From: Fibrobacterota bacterium
GTDB lineage: Bacteria; Fibrobacterota; Fibrobacteria; UBA11236
DNA length: 64,000 nt
Direction of reading: 5' to 3'
NCBI GenBank assembly: GCA_028287505.1
Contig: JAQBPN010000007.1
Coordinates: 52,120-116,119, forward strand
Positions 24,657-34,320 of the stretch are shown here, piece after piece; the stretch's first letter is position 1, and every line of letters starts with the position of its first letter. The position numbers and the translations under genes are program-made. Under the pieces are notes generated by a model. The model saw only the letters and a list, made by a program, of their open reading frames with translations, was not told where the DNA came from and did not search any database.

Positions 24657-25538
24657 ATGAATATTTCCCCCGCCTTCGCCTTGGCAGCCTTTCTGGGATT
24701 GATATCCGCTCCGGCCGCCGGCGCCGGGTGCGGGTTGCACTCCGTACCCATCCTTTCCGGGAACGCGCCCGAGGCGGTGGAACTGGGAGGTTCTTTCCGC
24801 CGCACCGCCGTCGAGTATGGGGGCGGCCCCGGCGTTTATTCAGAGATAGGCGTCACCGCCCGCTTTTCGACGGGTGGAAGGTGGGCCTTTGGCTTGCAGT
24901 GGCCCCTGGCCATCCTGAGCTTGCGCGACTCCATGTATGCGGGCATGGGCAACCCGACCGTGGACGCGGAAATCCATTTCCTCCCCGGTCCCGGGACGCG
25001 ATTAGGTCTGGGCGCCCAGGTGGAATTGCCCTTGGGCGACTTGGCCGATGGCTTGGCGAGCCGGCATTTCATGGGAACGGCTTATGCTTCCGCCACCAAG
25101 TCCTGGGAGGGCGTGATATTGAATGGAACCGCGGGCATGAGCATGATGTCGCCGTGGATGAACCGCGACGGAGAGGGAATGGACCATGCCGCGATGCAGG
25201 GCGCGTCCGCTTCCGGATCCTCCTTGGCCGGCCGATCCTTGGGGAATCCCCACGACAACCTGGAAATGATCTATCGCATCGCGTTCAGGAAAAACCTGGG
25301 CCCGGGTCCGGCGGCGGTGGCGGCGGCTCTGGACGGACAACATGTGTTGGGTGCATCCATGCGAACGGCCGGCGACATGGCCGGCCCGGGCGATACGGGA
25401 AGGGATTTCGCGGCGGTGGAAATCGGATTGCCCCTGGCCTGGGGCGCCCGCACGCTTTCCCCGTATGTGCAAGTGCCCGTTTCCTCCGCCAGACGAATCG
25501 AATGGAGCTTGGGGATGCGGGGGGCCGTGGCCCTATAA
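24657..25538 (+). CDS. Predicted outer-membrane beta-barrel protein
   Basis: A 293-residue exported protein with a signal peptide ending near SAPAAGAG, followed by Gly- and aromatic-rich strands (GVYSEIGVTARFSTGGRWAF, VELPLGDLADGL) consistent with a porin or barrel-type transporter. A Met/His stretch, GMDHAAMQG, sits in a loop. The ATG at 24657 is chosen because it opens the signal peptide; the frame upstream is only coding overlap with DUF3570. It is 46 bases downstream of the DUF3570 gene, so probably the last gene of that operon. Specific function unknown. Confidence 0.65.
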   Translation: MNISPAFALAAFLGLISAPAAGAGCGLHSVPILSGNAPEAVELGGSFRRTAVEYGGGPGVYSEIGVTARFSTGGRWAFGLQWPLAILSLRDSMYAGMGNPTVDAEIHFLPGPGTRLGLGAQVELPLGDLADGLASRHFMGTAYASATKSWEGVILNGTAGMSMMSPWMNRDGEGMDHAAMQGASASGSSLAGRSLGNPHDNLEMIYRIAFRKNLGPGPAAVAAALDGQHVLGASMRTAGDMAGPGDTGRDFAAVEIGLPLAWGARTLSPYVQVPVSSARRIEWSLGMRGAVAL

Positions 25539-25541
25539 GGC

Positions 25542-25874
25542 CTATATCAAACCGTTGAGGATGGCTCCCGCCACCGCCATCACCAGCCAACCCAGCACGG
25601 CGGGGACGAATCCATCGATGGAGAAGCCCGGCAGCAACCGGGCCACCAGACCCAGCATGGCCGCATTCAGCACCAGCAGGAACAGGCCCAGGGTGAGAAC
25701 GGTGATGGGAAAGGTCAGCAGGATCAGGATGGGTTTGACGATGGCGTTGACGATGCCGAGCAGAAAAGCCGCCATGAACAAGGTGGTCCAGTCCCTGACG
25801 TGGATTCCGGGAATCAGGCGCGCGGCCAGACCCAGGCTGAAGGCGCTTATGACGAAGCGGATAAGGAGTCCCAT
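25542..25874 (-). CDS. Phage holin family 4 / YvlD-type membrane protein
   Basis: A 110-residue integral membrane protein with four hydrophobic segments, opening LLIRFVISAFSLGLAARLIP and containing NAIVKPILILLTFPITVLTL. This matches the small family PF04020 (YvlD, DUF360). The KPILILLTFPIT segment is its hallmark. Despite the holin name, most members are chromosomal and of unknown role, sometimes linked to envelope stress. The ATG at 25874 is 5 bases after the stop of the upstream membrane protein, so they are co-transcribed. Convergent with the barrel gene, 3 bases apart. Confidence 0.85.
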   Translation of the reverse strand: MGLLIRFVISAFSLGLAARLIPGIHVRDWTTLFMAAFLLGIVNAIVKPILILLTFPITVLTLGLFLLVLNAAMLGLVARLLPGFSIDGFVPAVLGWLVMAVAGAILNGLI

Positions 25875-25879
25875 GGGGG

Positions 25880-26410
25880 CTAAATACTTTTTTGCAACCC
25901 GGGCTGCAAGACCGACATTCGGCGGACATCCCTCCGCGCCAGCCACAAGGGTATCACCCCGATGACCCCGAAGGAACAGTCGATAAGGCTCCAATACAGG
26001 GGAATTCCCCGTATGGGCCCGCAAATGAAGGCCAGAGGGATGATGGACGCGCAGGCGATCATGCCGAAATCGATCACCCAGGCATTCCGCACCGGATCCT
26101 TCCAGGGACCCCAGAAGGCCGTGGCGATCACCAGGTGGGCGAACGCGAGCCAATCGCTTCCGTACTGGATGAAAGGATAGGCCGCATTGGTTTCCAGGAG
26201 GCCGCGATCCACCAGGGAAATCCAGCGGCCCAAAGCCGGCAGGCGGGCGCCCCAGGCGGTGCCCTCTCCGAGCCAATGGTCCAGGAGCCGGAGTTCATGC
26301 ACCAGCGGGAAGGCGGTGATCCCGCTCAGAACCAACGCGACCACGAACGCGCCCAGGATGAGGCGGACCCGTCCCCGCAGCCGTTTCGATTCCAGTTCGC
26401 GAGCGTCCAT
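25880..26410 (-). CDS. Four-helix membrane protein of unknown function
   Basis: A 176-residue protein with about four membrane helices (LILGAFVVALVLSGITAF, LAFAHLVIATAFWG, VIDFGMIACASIIPLAFICG and SLIDCSFGVIGVIPLWLA). It has no signal peptide cleavage site. A charged C-terminus (ARRDVRRMS) likely faces the cytoplasm. I cannot assign a family. It is the first gene of a two-gene minus-strand operon with the YvlD-type protein. Confidence 0.7.
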   Translation of the reverse strand: MDARELESKRLRGRVRLILGAFVVALVLSGITAFPLVHELRLLDHWLGEGTAWGARLPALGRWISLVDRGLLETNAAYPFIQYGSDWLAFAHLVIATAFWGPWKDPVRNAWVIDFGMIACASIIPLAFICGPIRGIPLYWSLIDCSFGVIGVIPLWLARRDVRRMSVLQPGLQKSI

Positions 26411-26440
26411 TTAATCACCTTCCGATTTATCTTTTCAAAG

Positions 26441-26875
26441 ATGCAATCGAATCCTGAGATGGCAAAGGGTCGACATTCCCCTTCAGTCCATCGGATTCCC
26501 CTCCTTGTGCTGCTGTTCCTGGGTGGATGCGCTGCGCCGCGTGGTCCCGGAACCCCGCCTGCTTATGTCCTTTCGCGCCTGTACTTCGGCCAATCATCCC
26601 AGCAAGGTCCCGTCGATGCGCGGGACTTCGACGCCTTCCTCGACACTTGCGTAACGCGCCGGTTTCCCCAGGGCCTGACGCGCTACGCGGCGGATGGGCA
26701 ATGGCAGGGCCGGGACGGGCTGACGCTCAAGGAAAAGACCGTGGTGGTGGAAATCGTCCGCCCGGGAGATTCCGCCGGCGCGGGAAAAATCAAGGATATC
26801 ATCCGGCTCTATAAGCTCCGGTTTTCCCAGGAGTCCGTGCTTCTGGTGGAAGAGAATCCGTCCGTGGAGTTCTAG
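26441..26875 (+). CDS. DUF3574 lipoprotein
   Basis: A 144-residue lipoprotein with lipobox LGGC. The mature part fits DUF3574: LYFGQS, FDAFLDTCVTRRFPQGLT, DGQWQGRDG and a final FSQESVLLVEE. Function is unknown in the family. The ATG at 26441 is the first in frame after the region; one at 26459 is also possible. Upstream it is divergent from the four-helix protein with only 30 bases between, so promoters overlap. Its stop is one base from the stop of fpg (convergent). Confidence 0.8.
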   Translation: MQSNPEMAKGRHSPSVHRIPLLVLLFLGGCAAPRGPGTPPAYVLSRLYFGQSSQQGPVDARDFDAFLDTCVTRRFPQGLTRYAADGQWQGRDGLTLKEKTVVVEIVRPGDSAGAGKIKDIIRLYKLRFSQESVLLVEENPSVEF

Positions 26876-26876
26876 A

Positions 26877-27794
26877 CTACTGGAAATTGGCCTTGTGCTT
26901 GGCGAGCAGTTTCTCCATCTCGTCCAGGGATCGCGGCCAATCCTTCCGGAGCAGGGAGGAAAGCGCCCGGTCCGCCAAGAGTTTTCCTCCCGTCTGGCAT
27001 ATTGGGCAATAGTTGGTTTCATTCTCCGCGTAGCGGATGCGTTGCACGGGGCTTTGGCAGACCGGGCACGGCTTGCCGTACCGGCCATGCACGGCCATGC
27101 CCTCCCGGAAGGCCGTCACCTTTTCCGGGAACTTTCCCAGCGACTCCTTGCGCAATATCGCGGTCCATTCCCGGAGCACATCCTTCACCGATTTCAGCAA
27201 AGCCTTGATCTGGTCGTCCGTCAGCTTGGACGTCATGAGCACCGGGGACAAGCGGGCGCGGTGGAGGATTTCGTCCGAATAGGAATTTCCGATCCCGCTG
27301 AAGAGGCGCGGATCCGTAAGGGAGCGCTTCAAGGTATGGTTTTCCGCGCGCAGGGCGGAGGCGAATTCCGCCAGGGAGGCGGTCAGGGGCTCCAGGCCGA
27401 CGGGGAACCGGGCCTGCAGGGACTCCAGGTCCGGGAAAGCCAGCAGGGCCGCCCGCTTCTTGGTGCCGCTTTCGGTCAGGATCAGGGTTCCGGCCTCGAA
27501 ATCCATCGCCATCAGACCGTTGGATTTGGGGATGGGGGCTCCCGCCTCCTTCCAATGCAACCTGCCAGCTACCATGAGGTGCAGGGATAGATGCAATCCC
27601 CCCGCGAATGCGAAGACGATGCGCTTGCCGCGCCGTATCACGCCGGTTACCGTCCCGCCTTCGAAAGCGCCCAGGGGCGGGTCCACGCTGCGGAGCAGGA
27701 ACGGGCTGGACAGGCGGATTTTTCCCAGGGTACGGCCCTTGAGCAGGTCTTCCAGCCGTTCTACGTAGACAGTGATATCGGGCAGTTCGGGCAT
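26877..27794 (-). CDS. Formamidopyrimidine-DNA glycosylase family (Fpg/Nei)
   Basis: A base-excision repair glycosylase/AP lyase that removes oxidised purines (8-oxoG, Fapy). The 305 residues have the N-terminal catalytic Pro-Glu (MPELPD), the Lys in RRGKRIVF, the helix-two-turns-helix region FSGIGNSYSDEILHRA and a C-terminal zinc finger with two CPxC pairs (CPVC, CPIC). The zinc finger loop reads RYAENETNYC, lacking the usual Arg immediately after the turn, so lesion range may differ from classical MutM. The gene is last in a minus-strand run after uvrA and the PorV-like gene. Confidence 0.9.
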   Translation of the reverse strand: MPELPDITVYVERLEDLLKGRTLGKIRLSSPFLLRSVDPPLGAFEGGTVTGVIRRGKRIVFAFAGGLHLSLHLMVAGRLHWKEAGAPIPKSNGLMAMDFEAGTLILTESGTKKRAALLAFPDLESLQARFPVGLEPLTASLAEFASALRAENHTLKRSLTDPRLFSGIGNSYSDEILHRARLSPVLMTSKLTDDQIKALLKSVKDVLREWTAILRKESLGKFPEKVTAFREGMAVHGRYGKPCPVCQSPVQRIRYAENETNYCPICQTGGKLLADRALSSLLRKDWPRSLDEMEKLLAKHKANFQ

Positions 27795-27803
27795 GGATCC
27801 CGC

Positions 27804-28958
27804 CTAGAGTGAAAGACCCAGGTAGTAACGCGATTCCTGGCCGTCGCGCGGTCCGCCGTCCTCGGACTCTATGTCGCGGATACCCATCTCGATGCGGGGG
27901 TTCGCCCGGAAGGGGATGCCCAGGATGTTCGCCTCCGCGAATGGGTAGCCCTGCTCCATGGTCGCGGCAGCGCTGGTGAAATCCAGACGGGCGATGCGCC
28001 GTACCGCGCGGTGCAGGCGGCGCAGGTTGAACTCGATGGAACGCGCGCTGTGCCTCTCCGACCGCTTGCCCGATGGGTCATCCAGCCACCCTACGCTGTA
28101 GCGGAACCCGAGCAGGGAAATGGAGTACCCGAGCACGCGCACTTGATCCCAGGTCTCGGATCGGCGCGTCCATTCGTGGTCCATATCCGCGCCCGCCTCG
28201 AACTCGGCCAAATCGAATGCGTCGACATCCAGACCGTAAGCGGCCGAATAGGTGGTGGGAATGGGATCGGCCTGCGACGCTTCCGAATAGAAGATTTCCG
28301 GACCCAGGTTCCGCGCCGTTAGAGCGAAAGAAGGCGTGAAGACGACGGCGGGAAGTCCCAGCTTCCCGGCGGCGGATAGCCGTGGGTTCGCCACCATCCC
28401 CAAGTCGAACGCCCAGCCGTTCGCGGCCCGGGATCCCGGGAACCCATCGATAAGGTGGCTGTCGATGAATTTGACCGTCCCCCCGATGCTGACCGGCATG
28501 CCCAATCTGAGGGCGATTCCGGCTCCCCAGACCGATTCGTAGGAATCGAAGCTTCCGATCGGGGTTCCCGCCCGATCAGTCGCTTCATTCAAGCCGAAAT
28601 GAGTCCGGTTGCGAAAGAAACCCACGGCCAGGTCGGTCCCGGAAACGGGATCGGGAGCCACCGCCGCAGCCGACCAGAAATCCTGGTACAGATCGGGGAG
28701 GCCGAATACCGGAAGCAGGTCCTGATGGGAATGCGAATAGGACGATTGCGATCCCGTGGACCGTTCCAGGTCGGTCAGCAGGGCGGGATTGTAATAGAGG
28801 CTCGAGGATCCGCGCGCCAAAGCGCCGCCCGCCTGGAGGGCGCCATAGCCGTCCCCGCCGGGCGGAGGCAGAACCAAAGTGACGATGGCGCTTCCGCCTT
28901 GCGCGAACGGCAAGGACACGGCCGCGGCCAAAAGAAAACCGAATCCGATGGAGCGCAT
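27804..28958 (-). CDS. PorV/PorQ-like outer-membrane protein
   Basis: A 384-residue exported barrel protein. The signal peptide is followed by the family opening GGDGYGALQAGGALARGSSSL and YYNPALLTDL, then alternating strands: LGMPVSIGGTVKFIDSHLI, TARNLGPEIFYSE and GFRYSVGWL. PorV-type proteins are FadL-like barrels that serve type IX secretion or surface attachment in FCB bacteria; others are of unknown role. It lies between uvrA (35 bases upstream) and fpg (9 bases downstream), an unusual place for an envelope protein. Confidence 0.65.
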   Translation of the reverse strand: MRSIGFGFLLAAAVSLPFAQGGSAIVTLVLPPPGGDGYGALQAGGALARGSSSLYYNPALLTDLERSTGSQSSYSHSHQDLLPVFGLPDLYQDFWSAAAVAPDPVSGTDLAVGFFRNRTHFGLNEATDRAGTPIGSFDSYESVWGAGIALRLGMPVSIGGTVKFIDSHLIDGFPGSRAANGWAFDLGMVANPRLSAAGKLGLPAVVFTPSFALTARNLGPEIFYSEASQADPIPTTYSAAYGLDVDAFDLAEFEAGADMDHEWTRRSETWDQVRVLGYSISLLGFRYSVGWLDDPSGKRSERHSARSIEFNLRRLHRAVRRIARLDFTSAAATMEQGYPFAEANILGIPFRANPRIEMGIRDIESEDGGPRDGQESRYYLGLSL

Positions 28959-28993
28959 CGGAAAAAACTAAGTCTTCCCCGCCCGTGCGGCTA

Positions 28994-31900
28994 CTAGACC
29001 CGGATGGGCTTGCGCGGACGGCCCCGCTTGCGGGCGGCCGACTCCAACGCTTCCGCGGCTTCCGCGCCGCCTGCCCCGATCTTCCGCCCGAACACATCGG
29101 CCGCCGTCTTGGCCGCACCCGTGGACGCCTTGGGGGGAGCCGATACAGCCGCGGTCAGGGCGGCCAGATTGGACTTGGCGAGTGCCGGCCCGGCGGGAGC
29201 GATGGCCGGCCAGACTTCCTTGACGGGACGCACCGGCCAGTTCTTTTCCGCGATCAGCAGCTTACGCAGCCATTCGCCGGTATAGGAACCGGGCGTGGCG
29301 GCCACGTCGGCGACCGTGCCCTTGGCGATCACGCGACCGCCGGCTTCCCCGCCTTCGGGACCCATGTCCACCACCCACTCGGAGTTCTTGATGATATCCA
29401 GGTTGTGCTCGATGACGAGCACGGTGTTGCCCTGGGCCACCAGGGAATGCAGCACCACCAGGAGCTTGCGCACGTCTTCGAAGTGCAGGCCGGTGGAGGG
29501 TTCGTCCAGGATGTAGAAGGAGCGCCCCGTGGACCGGCGCGACAATTCCGCGGAAAGCTTCATGCGCTGGGCCTCGCCGCCGGAAAGCGTGGTGGCGGAT
29601 TGTCCCATGCGGATGTAGCCGAGGCCCACGTCCAGCAGGGTCTTCAGCTTATTGGCCAGGGCGGGAAGGTTCTGGAAGAAGGCATGGCCCTCTTCGATGG
29701 TCATCTCCAGCACCTCGGCGATGTTCTTTCCCTTGTAGTCGATTTGCAGGGTATCCCGGTTGTAACGCTTGCCCTTGCACACCTCGCAGGTCACGTACAC
29801 GTCCGGCAGGAACTGCATCTCGATGCGGATGAGGCCGTCCCCTTCGCAATTCTCGCAGCGGCCGCCCTTGACGTTGAAGCTGAAGCGGCCGGGCTTGTAG
29901 CCGCGGATCTTGGACTCCTGAGTCATCGAGAACAGGTTGCGGATTTCCGTGAACAGGCCCGTGTAGGTGGCCGGATTGGATCGCGGCGTGCGCCCGATGG
30001 GCGATTGATCGATGACGATGGCCTTGTCGATTTCCTCCAGGCCCTTGATGGCCTTGTAGGCGCCCGGGCGCGCCTTGGCGCCGTGGACTTCCTTGGCCAG
30101 GATGCGCGAGAGCACGTCGTTGACCAGGGACGATTTGCCGGATCCGGATACGCCCGTCACGGAGATGAAGCGGCCCAGGGGCAGCTCCACGTCCACGTTC
30201 TTCAGATTGTTGTGGGAGACGCCGGAAAGCCTGATGGTCTTGTCCGTGCGCTCGGGGACGAAGCGGACCTTGAGGTCCCGGATCACCTCGAGGATTTCCC
30301 CCAGGTCGATGCGGCGCTTGCCGGAGAGGAACGCGCCCGTGTCCGTATTTCCTGAGGCGATCAGCTTGTCCGGAGTGCCGGCGAACACCACGCGGCCGCC
30401 GTGTTCGCCCGCGCCGGGGCCGATGTCCAGGACGTAATCCGCCTGGCGGATGGTATCCGCGTCGTGCTCCACCACCAGCACGGTATTGCCCAGGTCCCTC
30501 AGGCGGTGCAGGGTCTTGAGCAGGCGATCGTTGTCGCGCTGATGCAGGCCGATGGAAGGTTCGTCCAGCACGTACAGCACGCCGGAGAGCCCCGTGCCGA
30601 TTTGCGAAGCCAGGCGGATGCGCTGGGACTCGCCGCCGGACAGGGTGCGAGCCGTGCGGCTCAGGCTCAGGTAGTTGAGGCCCACGCTCACCAGGAATGT
30701 CAGGCGTCCCAGGATTTCCTTGAACACCTGCTTGGCGATGGCGCGCTCGTTCTCGGAGAGATCGTCCTCGCGCGGATCGATCCTGGGGATCTTGAAGAAT
30801 TCATAGAGGGTCGAATCCGCGGCTTCGGCCGCATCCACGCCTTCCTGCAACGCCTTGGTCCAATCATAGGCGTCCCGGATGGACATCTCGCCGATGTCGA
30901 TGATGTTGAGGCCGCGCACGGTGACGGTCATGGTCTCGGGCTTGAGACGGTACCCCTTGCAGGTGGCGCAGGGCTTGTCGTCCATGTACTCTTCGATCTC
31001 GCGGCGCACGAAGTCCGAATCCGTCTGATCGTACTTGCGTTTCAGGCTGGCCACCACGCCTTCGAAGCGGGCCTGCCAGGTGTTGGACCCGTCCCCGCCC
31101 CATTTCACCTTGTAGCGCTCGTCGCCTTTTCCGTTCAGGAGGATTTCCAGGTGCCGCTTGGAAAGGCTCTTGATGGGCGTATCCAGGGAGAAGCCTTCCG
31201 ACTTGGCGATCTGCTTGAGCAGTTGCATGGGCCAGGAGGCCTCATTGTCCGCCGATCGCGCCCAGGGCAGGATGCCGCCGTCGTTGATGGACAGGTCCGC
31301 GTCGAAAACGGTCTTGGGATCCACTTCCTTGATGAAACCCAGGCCGTTGCAGGCCGGGCAGGCGCCGTGGGGCGAATTGAAGGAGAAGGTATGCGGCTCG
31401 ATTTCCGAAAAGGATTTTCCCGTGGCCGGATCCACCATGCGCTCCGAGAAGAAGACATCCTCCTTGTCGTCCAGCAGGTTCACCAGCATCTCCCGCTCGC
31501 CCAGGTTCAGGGTGAGTTCCACGGAATCCGTGAGGCGCTTTTTGGCTTCCTCGTTGTCCCGCGTATCCTTCTTGATGACCAGGCGGTCCACCACCAATTC
31601 GATATTGTGCTTGACGTATCGATCCAGCTTAATTTTCTCTTCCAGCTGGTACACCTGGCCGTCCACGCGGGCGCGCACGTAGCCTTGGGCCAGATAGCGG
31701 GCGAACAATTCCTCGTAGGTGCCCTTGCGATCCTTGACCAGCGGAGCCAGCAGCATGATCTTGACGCCGCCTTCGTCGTTGCCGGCCTTCTCGGCCTTCT
31801 TCCCATCCTTCGGTTTGCGATGCGGCATCGCCAGCACCGCGTCCACGATTTCCTGGACGGTCTGGCTTTTCAGGCGCTTGCCGGAAACCGGACTGCGCGC

Positions 31901-32257
31901 ATGCCCCACCCGGGCGTAAAGGAGGCGCAGGTAATCGTATACCTCGGTGATGGTCCCCACCGTGGAGCGGGGATTGTGCCCGGAGGATTTCTGATCGATG
32001 CTGATGGCGGGAGACAATCCCTCGATCAGGTCGACGTCCGGCTTTTCCATCAGCCCCAGGAATTGGCGGGCATAGGCGGAAAGGGATTCCACATAGCGGC
32101 GTTGGCCTTCCGCATAGATGGTGTCGAACGCCAGGGAGGACTTGCCGGACCCGGACAGACCCGTGATCACCACCAGTTTGTCTTTGGGGATGTCCACGTC
32201 GATGTTCTTGAGATTGTGGGCCTTGGCCCCGCGAACGCGTATGTAGTTGTCAGCCAT
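28994..32257 (-). CDS. uvrA: UvrABC excinuclease subunit A, with AT-hook tail
   Basis: Damage-recognition ATPase of nucleotide excision repair. The 1087 residues hold two ABC ATPase modules with Walker A sites ([12 protein letters not shown] near residue 30; [13 protein letters not shown]), signature [12 protein letters not shown] and [11 protein letters not shown]. The second zinc finger is intact (CENCEGDG ... CEVCKGKR). The first finger keeps only its second pair (CPAC); the first pair is replaced by VDPATGKSF. An extra tail of about 85 residues follows the usual end and carries the AT-hook core KRGRPRKP. Typical UvrA length is about 940 residues. The ATG at 32257 gives the conserved start [15 protein letters not shown]; the frame continues upstream to 32440 but lacks homology. 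Confidence 0.95.
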   Translation of the reverse strand: MADNYIRVRGAKAHNLKNIDVDIPKDKLVVITGLSGSGKSSLAFDTIYAEGQRRYVESLSAYARQFLGLMEKPDVDLIEGLSPAISIDQKSSGHNPRSTVGTITEVYDYLRLLYARVGHARSPVSGKRLKSQTVQEIVDAVLAMPHRKPKDGKKAEKAGNDEGGVKIMLLAPLVKDRKGTYEELFARYLAQGYVRARVDGQVYQLEEKIKLDRYVKHNIELVVDRLVIKKDTRDNEEAKKRLTDSVELTLNLGEREMLVNLLDDKEDVFFSERMVDPATGKSFSEIEPHTFSFNSPHGACPACNGLGFIKEVDPKTVFDADLSINDGGILPWARSADNEASWPMQLLKQIAKSEGFSLDTPIKSLSKRHLEILLNGKGDERYKVKWGGDGSNTWQARFEGVVASLKRKYDQTDSDFVRREIEEYMDDKPCATCKGYRLKPETMTVTVRGLNIIDIGEMSIRDAYDWTKALQEGVDAAEAADSTLYEFFKIPRIDPREDDLSENERAIAKQVFKEILGRLTFLVSVGLNYLSLSRTARTLSGGESQRIRLASQIGTGLSGVLYVLDEPSIGLHQRDNDRLLKTLHRLRDLGNTVLVVEHDADTIRQADYVLDIGPGAGEHGGRVVFAGTPDKLIASGNTDTGAFLSGKRRIDLGEILEVIRDLKVRFVPERTDKTIRLSGVSHNNLKNVDVELPLGRFISVTGVSGSGKSSLVNDVLSRILAKEVHGAKARPGAYKAIKGLEEIDKAIVIDQSPIGRTPRSNPATYTGLFTEIRNLFSMTQESKIRGYKPGRFSFNVKGGRCENCEGDGLIRIEMQFLPDVYVTCEVCKGKRYNRDTLQIDYKGKNIAEVLEMTIEEGHAFFQNLPALANKLKTLLDVGLGYIRMGQSATTLSGGEAQRMKLSAELSRRSTGRSFYILDEPSTGLHFEDVRKLLVVLHSLVAQGNTVLVIEHNLDIIKNSEWVVDMGPEGGEAGGRVIAKGTVADVAATPGSYTGEWLRKLLIAEKNWPVRPVKEVWPAIAPAGPALAKSNLAALTAAVSAPPKASTGAAKTAADVFGRKIGAGGAEAAEALESAARKRGRPRKPIRV

Positions 32258-32463
32258 AGGAATAAGAAACCAATCAATAGGTGAATCAAGTAATCTAGTG
32301 AAAATTTGTGCATCAGCCCAGGGGATACCTTCCCGTGCCTGTCCCCGGGCCCGGGAGCCCGCCCGAAAGGTACCGGTAGGGGCCTTATTAAAAGGATCGG
32401 CCCCATGCCAGAGTTTTATTTTCACTGTAGGAACGCTCAATCACCGGATTCTCGGAGGCGGAA

Positions 32464-34320
32464 ATGGATAGGAAACTCCTGATCCTGGCGAGTATCGGCT
32501 TGCCGGGAACGATTTCGGCGCTGGATCAGGCGGGGTTCGCGCAAGCCTCCCCGGCCGCGGACCTGGCGGTCGTGGAAAGCTGGGCGCCTATCGCCATCGG
32601 CGGCGGCAGATTCTTTTTCTGCCTGCTTGCGGGCGTGTTGATGGCGTTCGCATTCCAATGGATTTGGACCTGCCTGTCCCTGGCGGCCGGGATCTCCGCC
32701 TGGGGCGGCTCCCATCGGCGGAAGAACCGGGAAAACCGGACCCTGAAAATAGGAACCGGCATGGGCCTCTGGGCCCTGGTCAGCGCCTGCGCCTCCCTGT
32801 TCCCGGCGGCCTGGCTGGCTTCGGACCTGATCCGGTTCGGCACCCGGAGCGAGGCCGTGATCCTGGGGCTCACCATCTGGGCCGGGTTCATGCTCGCCAT
32901 GGTATGGCTGGAGGCCGCGGCCCTGGGATCCGTGACGGGAGCGGTGATCGCCGTTTTCAAGTCGGGACTCCGGAACCTCGCATCGCCCTTGAAGGAATCC
33001 ATCGAACAAGGGACGGGACAGGGCGCGGAAGGGGCCGACGCAATCGCCGCCAGGGTGCGGGAAGAGTACCGGAAACGGGGCGGCGGAAGGGGCATGATGG
33101 ATAAGCTCCGCGAGTACGTGGAAATAATGGGAACGCGGGAGCCCGATCGCTTCGAGATCGATCGCGAAGCGGACGCTTTGTTCGAGGATGAGGAGATCCG
33201 GGGCATGGCGCGGCGCGGGGAGCTGCAACGCGTGGATCGGAACCGCTTCCGGGAGATGCTGGCAAGCCGCGGAGACATCACCGCGGAGGAAGCGGGCCAG
33301 TGGGCGGATGCCATGCACGGCCGATGGAACGGATTGCGGGAGGAAACCCAGGGTGCGACGCAGGGTGCGCCGGCGGAGGCGGCGCCTGAGCCGGCGCCGG
33401 CCGGATCTCCCGCGGGCGAGGCGCCGACGGCGGAGGCCTCCATCCAGGAAACGCCGGAGAACCAGGTCCCGGGAAAAGGGAAGCAGGACGCCAAGGCGGC
33501 CGGAACCGGCCCTGGGGTAACATCCAAGGTACTGGAAGGAACCGAAGAGGCGGGCAAAGGCGAGGCCGTCACCGCGGTTTCGGCCGGATTCAAGGAACGG
33601 CTGCAGGGATTCAAGGATTTCCTGCGCACTTCCGATCGGCGCGAACTCAATCCCGCGCGTCTGGAACAGGAAGTGGAAATCCTGGTGGCCAATCCGGAGG
33701 AAAGCCTGGCCGGCATAGAGAGCAAGGTGCGCTCCGTCAAGCGCCAGGAGGTGGTGCAGGTCCTGAAGCAACGCCGGGACATTTCCCCGCAGGAGGCCGA
33801 TTCCATCGCCGACCTGATCGACTCGGCGCGCACCCGCACCCTGTCCCGGTCGGAAATGCGCGAACACCGCAGGCAGGAAAATACCGACAAAGCCTTCTCG
33901 CGGCTCAGGGATCGCGTCTATTCATTGAAGCGTCCGGAACGGGACTACCAGGGCTTCCGCCAGGACCTTGAGCGCATGCTGGAAGGTCCCGAGGGAGGGA
34001 CGGGATCCTTGGAGTCCGATCTCCAGGGTCTGGATCGGCAATCCCTGTTCACCATGTTCTTCTCCAAGCAGGGGATTTCCAAACAGGATGCGGAGCGGAT
34101 GGCCGAAACGGCCGACCAGGCCATCCTGGCCGCCCGGGAAACCGCGCGGCAAATCGAAGCCGAGACCCGCCGGCGGGTGGAGGATGCGCGCATGGCCGCC
34201 GTGGCCCAGGCGGAATCGGCCCGTAAGCTGGCCGTCTCGGCGGCCTGGTGGATGTCCGGTATTTCCATTGCCACCGCCGCCGCCGCCGCGCTGGGCGGTT
34301 GGCTGGGCTCAAATTCCTGA
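32464..34320 (+). CDS. Membrane protein with three internal helical repeats
   Basis: A 618-residue protein I cannot name. Three membrane helices occupy about 47-165 and another sits near 590-612. The region between is cytoplasmic or periplasmic, highly charged, with a Pro/Ala/Glu-rich linker (about 296-350). Three related segments of about 55 residues occur at about 227-286, 398-455 and 497-556, each with an acidic-hydrophobic helix, then DRxxFRE/KRQEVVQ/DRQSLFT, then a D-I-T/S-x-E/Q-E/D-A motif (RGDITAEEAGQWADAM, RRDISPQEADSIADLID, KQGISKQDAERMAETAD). The C-terminal coiled coil is Ala/Arg/Glu-rich. It follows GAGGCGG and overlaps the HAD gene by 12 bases convergently. Confidence 0.7.
   Translation: MDRKLLILASIGLPGTISALDQAGFAQASPAADLAVVESWAPIAIGGGRFFFCLLAGVLMAFAFQWIWTCLSLAAGISAWGGSHRRKNRENRTLKIGTGMGLWALVSACASLFPAAWLASDLIRFGTRSEAVILGLTIWAGFMLAMVWLEAAALGSVTGAVIAVFKSGLRNLASPLKESIEQGTGQGAEGADAIAARVREEYRKRGGGRGMMDKLREYVEIMGTREPDRFEIDREADALFEDEEIRGMARRGELQRVDRNRFREMLASRGDITAEEAGQWADAMHGRWNGLREETQGATQGAPAEAAPEPAPAGSPAGEAPTAEASIQETPENQVPGKGKQDAKAAGTGPGVTSKVLEGTEEAGKGEAVTAVSAGFKERLQGFKDFLRTSDRRELNPARLEQEVEILVANPEESLAGIESKVRSVKRQEVVQVLKQRRDISPQEADSIADLIDSARTRTLSRSEMREHRRQENTDKAFSRLRDRVYSLKRPERDYQGFRQDLERMLEGPEGGTGSLESDLQGLDRQSLFTMFFSKQGISKQDAERMAETADQAILAARETARQIEAETRRRVEDARMAAVAQAESARKLAVSAAWWMSGISIATAAAAALGGWLGSNS

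Noticed and set aside
23795..25474. Several minus-strand frames opposite the DUF3570 and barrel genes
   Set aside because: They are mirror frames of plus-strand genes with signal peptides and conserved family motifs.
32258..32440. Upstream in-frame extension of uvrA
   Set aside because: The conserved UvrA N-terminus starts at 32257; the extension has no family similarity.
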